In this document: piece after piece, positions 54,210 to 63,855 of the stretch
Layout of the letters: every line of letters starts with the position of its first letter
Numbering within the stretch: position 1 is the stretch's first letter
Source: Oscheius onirici
Lineage: Eukaryota > Nematoda > Chromadorea > Rhabditida > Rhabditidae
Length of the DNA stretch: 64,000 nt
Direction: 5' to 3'
NCBI GenBank assembly: GCA_932521025.1
Contig: OW051468.1
Coordinates: 6,944,064-7,008,063, forward strand
Notes under the pieces: model-generated
Told to the model about the DNA's origin: nothing
Databases searched by the model: none
What the model saw: only the letters and a program-made list of their open reading frames with translations
Made by a program: the position numbers and the translations under genes

Positions 54210-54920
54210 TCAGTTGACAGTCTGGTCTCTTTCCCTCAGCTCCGGCTTGATGTATTCCGACTTGGGAACCGTCTTCTTCTTCAGGCCGCTCTTCTTGCTC
54301 CTTCTGCTCTTCTCCGTCTTTTTCGACTTGTCCTCGGCCGTCAGTCCCATCCACTTGTTGATCAGCCAGCACGGATCGTCAGGAATGTATTCCTTCCAGT
54401 CCTGGGTGGTCGTCATCTTCTTGCTCTGTTCCTTCAGCTCCCTCACCAGGTCCTCCATCGATCCGAAGGCGCGAGCAGTACTAGTGTCGGCGTCGATGGG
54501 CACAGCGTCTTCAGTTCCTCTCGAGTCGAGCAGAGGCAGATCGATGATCGTATCCAGGGCACTGAACTTGGTGCTACCGCGGACCTTCAGAAGGAAAGCC
54601 AGATCGCTCGGCTGCTCGGCCCACTTGCTCAGATCCTTGCCGAAATGAGCGTAGCCGCGAATCTGTTCTCCGACGGTGGCCAACTTGGTCATGTCAATCA
54701 GCAGCTCCACATGGACAGCAGCCCTCGGTCCAAGAACCAGAAACTCCTTGCTCAGTTGGATGGCTGTCGAGTTGGACGGATTCAGGACCAGCTTGAGGCA
54801 CATCTCCCTGTCGACCAGCGGGTTGCGGAGCACCAGACGACGACGGACGGTTCCACGCATCTCTACCGGCACGAGTAGTTCCCTCGGCATCTGGTTCTTC
54901 TGATGGTGAAGGGCAGCCAT
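54210..54920 (-). CDS. Intronless 236-aa protein with a possible MSP-like domain
   Basis: One exon, start MAALHHQKNQMPRELLVPVE. Residues about 12-95 look like an Ig-type MSP/ASH fold: TVRRRLVLRNPLVDREMCLK, LVLNPSNSTAIQLSKEFLVL and GPRAAVHVELLID alternate as beta strands. A helical segment (MEDLVRELKEQSKK) and DPCWLINKWMGL follow, then a very basic tail (KTEKSRRSKKSGLKKKTVPK). MSP-fold proteins are abundant in nematode sperm and often intronless. The domain call is only from strand pattern; there is no exact MSP signature, so it could be another beta-sandwich protein. Confidence 0.6.
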   Translation of the reverse strand: MAALHHQKNQMPRELLVPVEMRGTVRRRLVLRNPLVDREMCLKLVLNPSNSTAIQLSKEFLVLGPRAAVHVELLIDMTKLATVGEQIRGYAHFGKDLSKWAEQPSDLAFLLKVRGSTKFSALDTIIDLPLLDSRGTEDAVPIDADTSTARAFGSMEDLVRELKEQSKKMTTTQDWKEYIPDDPCWLINKWMGLTAEDKSKKTEKSRRSKKSGLKKKTVPKSEYIKPELRERDQTVN

Positions 54921-55590
54921 CTGGTTCGGAGTCAGTAGTCCAAGTGACTAGAGTTCTGTAGTTGCATCTTACGGTAATTCTTAATTACAGTTTTGATGTT
55001 TTTTTAACAACTTCAATGTTCAAATTTTTTTTTGTACTTTTTAATTGTCACAACTAAGCTTTTTACAAGTTTTCTGGTTTCCATGAACTGATTGTGAGCC
55101 GTTTGAGGCCCTTTTCTATATTTGACCTTCCTTTTTTGTGAGGAAATAACCAGTTTTTCGTGTACAAGAGAAATCCGATAACATGGCGATTACGACAAAT
55201 TTTCCAAAACTCAGTTTGTTCTCATTTATGAGCTCTTAGAGGAAAAAAGATGATATGATAGGTTTCCAGGGCTAATTGTAAGATACTCCCCAGAACAAAG
55301 TGGAGCTCGCCGCGGCATGATGGTGCAGAGATTGAGGTTTACTTTCCAGACCCCTCGAAACTTTGGGCCACCTTTTAAAGGGGGAACTGAGAAATTGAGT
55401 ATGCCAGAGTCAGAATATATCCAAGAAATGCATTTATTCAAACAAGGCATCACAACAACCTGGCTAGAGATATGTCCTGATATTTTTAAAGGCAAGTGAA
55501 GATTCAAAGGCAGATGTGTATGTACAAATGTGTGACCAAAATAAAGCTGGAATGTCTGCCATGAGCTGGGCTATGTCTTGATAACAAAAA
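54921..55590. other. Intergenic region, 670 bp
   Basis: Upstream of the MSP-like gene and downstream of the phospholipase-B-like gene. A 183-bp open frame at 55317-55499 has no likeness to known proteins. Nothing else recognised. Confidence 0.4.
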
Positions 55591-58512
55591 CTAGGAATCG
55601 TTGGACTCCGAAACAAGCCGACTGCCGCGGAAACTAGTCGATCTCGGAATGACTTCAGTCGACAGCGCTCTCGTGTTCTGTCTGATCAACAGAGTCTTTT
55701 CTTCTTCCTTCTTCGCCTCTTCGAACTTGAGTTGAGCCTCGTCCACTATCTCAAATCGGCCATGTTCTCCCTGTTTGCTCCTCTGGTAAAAGAGTGTTCC
55801 CAAGGTTAAAACGACGAGAAGAGCCACAAGTACTATGATCAAAGCTATCGTGTAGAGACGTTTTCGCGTTCTTCGAGGCTGAAAACCGTGAACGTTTTGA
55901 ACCAGAATAGCCCTGTATCATCAGGCTGTTTGTATCAGAACTCACCGTTTTGTAAACCTTTCCATCGTCGCCTAGCTGAATTTGTTTCTCCTTAGCCTCG
56001 CTCAAACTGAGCAGCTGACATCCTTTCCGATTAGCAAAGGTTCGGAAATAGGGACAGCCCTAGAGAAAGTGGCCATAAAGAAATGAGGAAGAACCTACAG
56101 TAGACGGACAGAAGTATGTGTCCTGGGAGAGAATAGCCTCTGAGAGATTGTACTTACTGCCGGCAATCAGTCTGTTCCAGAGCCATTTAGTCGCGTACAT
56201 GTGACCACGTCGGTTGAGAAGAGGCCGTTTGGCAAGGAAGAGGCTAGAAGGGAAGCGGGAAGTGATGGTCAAGGATGGTAAAGCCAAAAGACCGAAGGTA
56301 GGCCCCTAAAACGCGAATAACTAGACAAGACCCGTAAACTTACTCTAAAAGGATCGTGTTCTACATATTTCTGAAGGTCTCTGAACACCTTCGTCCAGTT
56401 CTGAGTCACGTAGTCAGCATTCTTGTCCAGACAGGAGCAGCGTTTGCTCAAGAAGTTCTCAGTCTGATGCCTCATTGGGGAGACGTGAAGTGGACCCAGG
56501 AGAACGACAAAGGCTTTTGGAATGCCAACATGGAGAATGTTGATGGCTTCTTTGATTGGCACGTCATCTGCTCCGCTGCAATGGTCACAGACCTGGAAGA
56601 GAACATGTTTATAGTGAAACCCAACAGTAGACAAAACTCATGGTTGTTCAGGTAGAACCACCTTATAAACGTTTCGGTTCATGTTCAAGGTAGAACTCAT
56701 GGCTCTCTCTCTCTCTCTCTCTAAATCAAAAGCCATCTAAACAGCCAGAAGACAATACAAGGAAAAGAGCACGGGCTCCTATGAATCAGTTTATTATTTG
56801 GGAGCGTCGGGGACATTGTTAGGATTGGCGACATGGATATCCTCGTAGTTTCCTTCTCCTTCTTCGCCCGGCTTCTCAGAAGGTGTTCCACCAGCGGCAG
56901 CTGGAGCAGCAGCAGCAGGAGTAGAAGGTGCACCAGCAGAAGTCGGAGCCGCAGACTCTGGGCCAGTAGGAGCAGCCGTCGTTGCGGGGGCAGTCGGAAG
57001 CTTCTTCTTCTTTCCGGCACAATGGGCCAGTAGCAGCGGCATGGCGACGGCTTGAAAGAAGAGAAGAAGTGTTGCGAGCAGCATCGGCATCAGTCAGTTG
57101 GCAAAGTGGCAAAGTGGTTTTGCAAAGTTCTTTATCATTTGAAGTTTTGTAACTCAAATATTCGAAACTATTGCTCAATCCCAAAAGTCTTTTGCAATAA
57201 CTTCGTGTGCGGGAACTACCTTGAAGAAATCGGGAGGGAAGAGAGACTGTTGTCAGCCGTCGGGAAAAGAGCTTTATGAAGTGAGTCCGAGCGGGGGTAA
57301 AGGATCTTGTTTATGAGACCTGACAGGAATGCATCTATCTCAAGCAGGAGTAAGACATGAATAGTGCTGTCGAAGCTCTGAACTTGGTGGCAACTGTTCG
57401 ATCAGAGCTCGACATAAGACAATACCCTCTCTGCGTTTGAGTGCTTTGTTGAAGGCTACCACACTCAGTTTTCACGTGTCATTTCCCAGAGCATGTGAAA
57501 AGATTTCTTCTCCCCAAAGTTCGACGAATCAATAGGAGCCTTGAGACTAAACAATTTCAAAAGCCTTACCTCTTCAGTTCCTATTGTAACGACGACCATG
57601 ACCCATTCCCTCGTGTAGTCCACCTCTCCCAGGACTTTCAGTCTCCGAACTAGTTCGTGAGCCTGTCTGGGAAGATCCTTCATTTTGGCGCCACTGTTAG
57701 CCACATTCAACTGGTGTTCCGGAAGCTGGTCGCTCGTTCCCATCCCATGAGAGACTCCAATCAGATTCGGGTTGAACTCGCGGAGGATGTCTGTCTCATA
57801 TTGTGAATATTCTGTGACTGAACTTACTGGGAATAGTGACCAGGCCATCAATTGTAGCGTCGCCACCGCTGGCAAATGAAGCTCCTCGGAACTCGATGTT
57901 GGTTCTGGGCCACAGTCCAATTCCCGTCTGGAGCAGAAGTCATATTTGTAGTACTTGAACTCACCGAGAGAGCATCTCCCATTGCGGCAATGATTCCAAT
58001 GTCTTCCGGACTCAAATCTCCGATGGAAGTTCCTGTCTTCAGATCGGTTTTGATTCTTGGACATGAGAAAGTCTTTCGACTGTTGAAGGCACTGTCAATG
58101 ACGGAAGGATCCTCTTTGGCTCCTGGGTGTAAGAGGCGGTCGAGGGTTTCGTCTACGAACTTTTCGCGATTTCTGAAAGTTCATTGCTGTTGAGAGACAA
58201 AATGTGCAGCATTGCTATGAATTTTTCGATTTCCCAGTTTTCTGGCAAATTCTATAAGTTTTTCTTTCGGCTTACCCATCTTCTGGAGAAGGTTCCTGGA
58301 ACAGCTCTTCGCTGTCGTCCTCATCACTGTCGTCGTCTTCCTGAGGAATTAAAACCCCCTTTTCGTGTTTTGTCTCGTTCTCAAAGCCTGAATTCCATCG
58401 GCCTTGAAACTATCAAGAACTTACGGTCTATTTCCGAAGAAATCCCATGTGCTAAAGATGATTGAAGTAGAAAAAGACTAGTTGCTAAAAGAAACGACCG
58501 GATTGGTAACAT
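55591..58512 (-). CDS. Phospholipase-B-like GDSL membrane protein, catalytic site lost
   Basis: About 515 aa. Signal peptide MLPIRSFLLATSLFLLQSSL, acidic propeptide-like part (PQEDDDSDEDDSEELFQEPS), then a GDSL hydrolase fold of the PLB1 type. Conserved context: SPEDIGIIAAMGDALSTGIG, GLVTIPNILREFNPNLIGVS, LNVANSGAKMKDLPRQAHEL, VMVVVTIGTEEVCDHCSG, LLGPLHVSPMRHQTE, RRGHMYATKWLWNRL. In active relatives these read GDSL, GGND and DxxH; here they are GDAL, GTEE and KRPL, so Ser, Asn/Asp and Asp/His are all replaced. A C-terminal TM helix (YTIALIIVLVALLVVLTLGT) ends in a cytosolic Lys/Glu-rich tail. All junctions are in phase, so the gene looks intact as a pseudoenzyme. A 977-bp intron (56593-57569) houses another gene. 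Confidence 0.82.
56700..56723. repeat. (CT)n microsatellite
   Basis: About eleven CT units in the large intron of the phospholipase-B-like gene, just downstream of the nested gene. Confidence 0.85.
56794..57090 (-). CDS. Small membrane protein nested in an intron, Cys-GKKKK motif
   Basis: Intronless, 98 aa, on the same strand as its host gene and entirely within the host's 977-bp intron. MPMLLATLLLFFQAVAMPLL then LAHCAGKKKKL gives one signal-anchor helix, a juxtamembrane Cys and a lysine run. An Ala/Pro/Thr-rich disordered stretch (TAAPTGPESAAPTSAGAPST) and an acidic end (KPGEEGEGNYEDIH) follow. The start is laid out like the Lys/Glu-rich protein at 47 kb. Function unknown. It could instead be an alternative exon set of the host, but it has its own ATG and stop and no splice-site continuity. 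Confidence 0.6.
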   Translation of the reverse strand: MPMLLATLLLFFQAVAMPLLLAHCAGKKKKLPTAPATTAAPTGPESAAPTSAGAPSTPAAAAPAAAGGTPSEKPGEEGEGNYEDIHVANPNNVPDAPK

Positions 58513-59187
58513 TTTCCATCGGGCCTGAAAGCTGCGTTCTTACTGTTATCTGGAGGTCGATAAGAGTGCATGACAGCGAAAAAGAGCCGTTTTGTGAGAA
58601 TGTTTGTGTCGTGGAAAGATTTCGAAGCAACAATGGCTGTCATCTGTCATCTGATCCGTTATTCTGTCATCTGATCCGTTTTTTTTTAGTTCTACTTTAC
58701 CGAGGAAAAATCCGAGGACCTCTCTTTAGAATCCATGTAGTAAACTGCTGTCATATTATATTACCTTTTTCTTTTTTACTCACTCTCTCAGTCATAGAAA
58801 CAAGCTCTTTGGACGCTGAAAACAAAGGAATTTCCTGGGAGAAAATAAACCAACAAGACCGCCAAATTACGCCGGAGCTTGGATCGTGACGGGACCCGTC
58901 ACCCCTACCGTAATCTACACCTGTCGTTCAGCGCTTCAATTTCTTCTTTTCCTAAACTTTTCAACCTTTTCTGTTCGTTACGTAGCCGTTTTCATGAATT
59001 TTTCTTGTTCGAAATGTGCGAATGATTTGAAGAATCGCTTTGTTGAAAAGTTTATAGGCTAGATTTCCATAAAAAAAGTCTCATTGACGTAAAATGCCTT
59101 ATTTTGCCATTCTGAAAATTTCGAGTCTTTGTTTTTCTCTAGCTCTGTTTCTCTTTTATTTTATGTTATTTTTTTAGGGTTACAAAC
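58513..59187. other. Divergent intergenic region, 675 bp
   Basis: Lies between the phospholipase-B-like start (minus) and the RPS15 start (plus). A tandem TCTGTCATCTGATCCGTT repeat occurs at about 58638-58682. TTTTTAG just before the RPS15 ATG suggests an intron or trans-splice site. Confidence 0.45.
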
Positions 59188-59892
59188 ATGGCTGACCAGG
59201 ACGAAGCTCATTTGGCCGAGCTTAAGAAGAAGAGAACTTTCCGCAAGTTCGCCTACCGCGGAGTCGACCTCGACCAGCTTCTTGATATGTCCCGGTGAGT
59301 TACTTTTCTTTCGTTTGTACTTACCTCTATTTTTCCGCCAATTCCATTCATTGTTTTCAGTGAGCAATTCGCCAAGATGCTCCCATGCAGAATGCGCAGA
59401 CGCTTGGCCCGTGGTCTGAAGAGAAAGCACCTTGGACTCCTTTCCCGCCTGAACAAGTCCAAGAAGGCCGCCACAGTACTTGAGAAGCCAGCTTGCGTGA
59501 AGACTCATCTCCGTGATATGATCATCCTCCCTGAAATGGTCGGAGCCGTCGTCGGAGTTTACAACGGAAAGATCTTCAATCAGGTGAGCTCTTATTCTTT
59601 GCTGTCACTTATGGCTAGCTATTTTCTTCGCTGGGACTTGTCCCTTCGGAGGTCACATCTAGCCAAGATCAAATTTCGCTCAAAGTATGGTTTACTCTGT
59701 AGTTTTTCCATTAGATCAAACGAAATACAAATTCATACAATACCTGTACTAATCGCTCGTTTTCAGATCGAAATCAAGCCCGAGATGATCGGATACTACC
59801 TTGGAGAGTTCGCCATCACCTACAAGCCTGTTAAGCACGGAAGGCCCGGTATCGGAGCTACCCACTCCTCCCGATTCATTCCTCTCAAGTAA
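59188..59892 (+). CDS. rps-15: 40S ribosomal protein S15
   Basis: uS19 protein of the small ribosomal subunit head. Exons 59188-59294, 59361-59583 and 59767-59892 give 151 aa, the usual size. [72 protein letters not shown] and YNGKIFNQ, then [20 protein letters not shown] and the strongly conserved end [16 protein letters not shown]. Very biased codon use (AAG, CTT/CTC, GGA, CGC) as expected for high expression. Confidence 0.97.
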
Positions 59893-60436
59893 AATTGTTA
59901 TTGTTATGAGTAAAGTTGGCTCATCGGTTAAAAAGGTGTTCTGTGCATTCTTACTCGTTTTCGTCGAGGATTCGTCTTGCTACTCGTTCCTCCGCAGAAA
60001 TGTTGACTGAATATGATTGCATTTCGCGGTCACGGTCGCCAAATTCAGTCTAAAAGTAGTCAGTTGTCGGCCGTCAAAAGCGCCATGACTCACCCTAGAC
60101 GCTGCAGCCGTGAGGGCGCAGACCAATTGCACTGAATTTGCATGCGTCATTATCTTTCATTCAGTTTGCACTATTATTGTCTAACTAGCTACTTCCTTTA
60201 ATGGTATACAGTTTTTTTGTCTCTCACTATTATGTCGAAACGATTACTCTCGTTTTCATCGGTCAGTAATACAGAGACTCGTTCGCGCTCTCCTCTCAAG
60301 AGTCGCGTGACAGTTCCAACAGCTTCGTTTGATTTGCAATCAATAGAATACCCAGACTATTACCATCTTTTCCAGATTTGTTCCTGTTTTCGTACGTCAC
60401 TCACAAGTCTGACTGTTCAAGGTTGGTTCATTCATT
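59893..60436 (+). other. Region with a possible 5' exon, unresolved
   Basis: An open frame at 60232-60501 (MSKRLLSFSSVSNTETRSRS...) begins with an ATG and has a Ser/Arg-rich, coding-like start followed by IEYPDYYHLFQICSCF. I could not join it in phase to the downstream 72-aa gene. It may be a 5' exon of that gene or noise. Confidence 0.25.
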
Positions 60437-61159
60437 ATGTTTTCCCTTCTTCGAAAGCTGAAATTTTTAAACAAGCTGCGCCATCGCCCTCCAGATGCTA
60501 AATTTAAAGCCTTGGCCACCCACTCTTTTATTCAGCTAGCATTTTACCATCATTCCGTTTTGTAACCGAATTTCGATCGCTACATCCAAACCAAATTCTA
60601 CAACAACTGACTTTCCCTTCCAGTTAAAATTCCTACCTAAATCCGTTGAAGAATGAATTCTTTAAAATTTGTAAACAAGGCTAACGCCCGGTAAGGCAGT
60701 ATAGTCCATTCCAAAAAAATGGTGCATAATTTAAACCAGCCCGCCAAGAAATTCGCGGGAATTCGAACGCTCAAAAATATACCTCAACTTTTCCAGCCTA
60801 GCTATTTTTTAATGTGGCCGATAATAATCTGAATAGGTACTTTCTTTGCGTAGTAAAGTGTACATTCTACTATTCTTGAACAGAAAACGAGCAAAAATCG
60901 GCCAAGAAACGATGAATGCAAAACTAACAATTTCCCAGTTGAATTTTCTGCGTTAAAATTCCCGCGAAATTCTTGGCGGGCCGGTTTGAATTATACACCA
61001 TTTTTTTTTTTGGAATTGACTATATCTGATGTTATAAATCTTTTCGTGCTACAATTCATCTCTAGACGAAAGCGGGTAGATTTCCACATAGAGACACGTA
61101 ACGGCGAGAACACTGTTCAAATTGCTTTGTTCGATCCAGTCGCAGACAAAAACGGCTGA
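60437..61159 (+). CDS. 72-aa protein interrupted by a MITE-bearing intron, family unknown
   Basis: Exons 60437-60561 and 61066-61159 join in phase through a GTAACC donor and a CATCTCTAG acceptor. The product begins MFSLLRKLKFLNKLRHRPPD, continues AKFKALATHSFIQLAFYHHS, and ends in a strand-like FHIETRNGENTVQIALFDPV then ADKNG. It may lack a 5' exon. The intron contains a 321-bp MITE. It lies 185 bp upstream of NRBP on the same strand, a spacing compatible with an operon. No family recognised. Confidence 0.4.
60702..61022. mobile_element. 321-bp MITE with about 65-bp inverted repeats, TA duplication
   Basis: Left end TAGTCCATTCCAAAAAAATG and right end ATTTTTTTTTTTGGAATTGACTA are complementary apart from a few changes, and arms share CCCGCCAAGAA(A)TTCGCGGGAATT. 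The element is flanked by TA on both sides (60700-60701, 61023-61024). No coding potential. Tc1/mariner-type non-autonomous element, located in an intron. Confidence 0.8.
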
Positions 61160-61247
61160 ACAACGCCAATAGGGTTGTTCCCACGCATTTTTGTTCATAT
61201 CAGGCAAGCGAGGTTAAAGTCCAAGTTGCTTGCAATTAAACCCTTGT

Positions 61248-61271
61248 CCCCCCCCCCCCCAAAAAAAAAAG
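61248..61271. repeat. Poly-C/poly-A tract
   Basis: Run of about 13 C followed by about 10 A, between the 72-aa gene and NRBP. Confidence 0.85.
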
Positions 61272-61344
61272 TGAATATGTGTCAATTGATTCGTTTTATA
61301 TGTCTGTATAAACATCGACTTTCAGTAGTGAGTAGTCTCAAAAT

Positions 61345-63586
61345 ATGGCGGGCGAGGACCACGCCGGTGTCACGGTCAACGATGACGCGAAAGACTCTGA
61401 TTCGGAAGGAGAGGCCGCCGAAGAGGTTGGTTTTTTATCCTTATTCCTCAATCAATTGGATGTTTCAGATTTTAGAAGAATCTCCTTGCAAGCGGTGGTC
61501 AAAACGACGTGAACAGGTGAAACAACGAGATGTGCCGGGTATCGATGCTGCCTTTCTCGCCATGGACAACGAAACAGGTATTTTCCCCTAAATTTTACCT
61601 TAAAAGGATTGCAACGCCCTTCCAGGGCTAAAGTTAGATTCCTTGTCTTCCCTAGCACTTCGCTCTATCACACTGCCTCACCTAGGGAACAATTTAAAAT
61701 GGATTTTGTTCTCATTTTCAGGTAACGAGGTAGTATGGAATGAGGTTCTTTTCTCCGAGAGGAAAAGTCTTCGCTCTCAAGAAGTTCGTCCACTTTTTGT
61801 TGCTTAATTTCATCTTACTTTTTCAGGAAAGAATCAACGTGGTTTTTGACAACTTGACCAACTTAGTACACCCGAATCTCGTAAATTTGCATCACTACTG
61901 GACTGACACTAAATCAGAAAAGCCCAGGGCACGTTCTCCCTAATTTCTGTCAAAATTGCCCATTTTCAGATAATATTTATAACCGAGTACATGTCATCAG
62001 GCTCGATGTCAGTGTTTTTACAGCGGACGAGAAAATCGGGCTCGAAATCGATTAGCGTCAAGGTGAGACTTCTTTTTTCATATTTTATTATTAACATTCG
62101 AGGCGTGGAAGAAATGGACGACACAGATTCTGTCAGCTCTCGATTATCTCCACGGTATGCAGCCACCCATCACTCACGGCAATTTGACCTGTAACACCAT
62201 CTTCATTCAGCAGAACGGTCTCATCAAAATCGGCTGTGGTAAGTACTCTTTTTAAAAAATTTGCGTGAAATGCACTATCACAGGCAACCCGTTTGTGGGC
62301 AAATTCACCATCGATGACGACGGTGAGTCTTGTCTACGGGTTTGGCAGAATGCTTGTTGTCCGGGATGTAGAGACATTTGTTTTTGGTAACGTACTGGAA
62401 GTGATTGTTAGAAAACTTTCTTGCTCCTTTGAATAACTTCAGTGCCATGAATCATTTTTTGTCGAATTCTATTATAGTGTAGGTCTGTCTCTCCCCGTTT
62501 GAAGATGTTCCCTCCCAAAAAGCCACTTTGCAAAACTCTCCGAGTAACGGAGTCGCCGATGGCAGAACGGCAGTTCGCGATACTTGTGTTGTCTTAAGCG
62601 AGAGAGACGGATTGGCCGTGCTCCTAGGTGCTGGCCGTACTGTGCGCACTTGTTATTTACCCAAACTGTAGTGAGAGAGACTTCCGAACATACCTTTGGA
62701 ACCAGCCGGTACCTCTCTGGAAAAGCTCATGATGAGAGATAGGCTGATCAACAAACCCGGAAGTGCTTGTGAAAATAATTAGAGAAAAGACCCATTTCAA
62801 GAATTTTTTTCAGTTGCACCTGATGTCATCCACCAGAATGTAAAAACCTGTCGCGACAACTTGAAGAATCTCTACTACTTGGCACCAGAATATGAAGGTT
62901 TATTCGAATTTATTTTTTGCTCAAATAGTATATTTCAGTAACGATGGATCTGCATCCTCCTGCCGATATTTTCGCCTTTGGAGTCTGCGCCATGGAAATT
63001 GCTTGTGTCGGAGGTCCGTGGGCAAGCGCCACACCCACTGAACCCATGACCGCCGACTATCTCATCAACAATTTGAGCCATGTTGAAGACATAGGCCAAA
63101 GGGTTCGTTTTTCTTTAAAAGCAGGCTATTGCTTAGAAAAGAAGAGGTTGTGACCATATTTTAATCCTGAGATTGGATTTATCCCGCTTCTTGAGGAGTT
63201 GCCGAACGGAAATGCTGCGTACTTTTCGTTGAAAGCAGTTGCATATGAAAAAACCGGTATTTTGAGTAAGACTTCTTCCGAGCGTAATGAAGTTTTTTCC
63301 GTTTGGCAACGGGTCTTTTGAATATTTCGAGCAAATGGGTCTCGAAACGAAAATCTAGTATGAGCGTCGCTCCTCTTCGTGAACAAACTAATAAAAATTT
63401 CAGGAATTCGTCAGACTCTGCTTGAACAAAGATCCGGTAAAACGGCCCACGGCTCGAGAACTTCTCTTCCATCCGTGCCTCTTCGAAGTGCATACGCTGA
63501 AGCTGCTGGCCGCTCACACGATCGTCGATTCGCATTTGTACGACAACGCCTCGGACAATGTCTTCCGTGTTGCCGACAACGAAAAG
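61345..63586 (+). CDS. NRBP pseudokinase, 3' end beyond the window
   Basis: NRBP proteins are adaptor pseudokinases linked to ER-Golgi traffic and ubiquitin-ligase control. Start MAGEDHAGVTVNDDAKDSDS, then the family block ILEESPCKRWSKRREQVKQR and DVPGIDAAFLAMDNETG. The kinase fold follows: VVWNEVLFSERKSL, IIFITEYMSSGSMSVFLQRT, LSALDYLHGMQPPITHGNLT, IFIQQNGLIKIGC, NVKTCRDNLKNLYYLAPEY, ADIFAFGVCAMEIA, and KDPVKRPTARELLFHPCLFE. HGNLTC replaces the catalytic HRDLxxxN, and IKIGC replaces DFG, as in all NRBPs. An extra exon adds GNPFVGKFTIDDD where human NRBP goes straight to VAPD. Coding ends at a donor at 63587; the C-terminal third lies outside. The acceptor before the ATG suggests trans-splicing. 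Confidence 0.9.
61610..61680. repeat. Dispersed repeat, copy 2
   Basis: GCCCTTCCAGGGCTAAAG and ACTTCGCTCT are the complement of the blocks at 32725-32790. It sits in an NRBP intron (after the exon ending in ...DNETG). Confidence 0.55.
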
Positions 63587-63798
63587 GTTTGTTCCGGACG
63601 TTCTGACCCGTGCCTGCCATTTCTCGGCCAGTCAATATTTACCCTTGGCGCCTAAAAGATGATGAAGTGATTATAGTACAAGCGGAAGAAATCCCATAAT
63701 CGCCCCCCCCCCCCCACCAACGGGAAAATGTTCAGGGAAGCCCCCCACATAGGGTGATCTTGCCCCCCCCCCCCCAATTGGTGGGGAGTCTGACTGAG
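63587..63798. other. NRBP intron start with poly-C tracts
   Basis: Two runs of 12-13 C (about 63704 and 63764) sit in the presumed NRBP intron. No coding sequence seen up to the window end. Confidence 0.5.
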
Positions 63799-63855
63799 CG
63801 GTGGGGTGCTTATATAGGGATGTTAACATCCCATATAAGCACCCCACCGTGAAAA
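63799..63855. repeat. Near-perfect palindrome with related half-repeats
   Basis: CGGTGGGGTGCTTATAT, then GGGATGTTAACATCCC at the centre, then ATATAAGCACCCCACCG. Downstream, GGGGTGCTTATATACG (about 63858) and CCATATAAGCCCCCCACGG (about 63889) repeat the arm with small changes, and CCCCCACC motifs continue to 64000. Satellite-like or MITE-like; the right edge is cut by the window. Confidence 0.7.
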
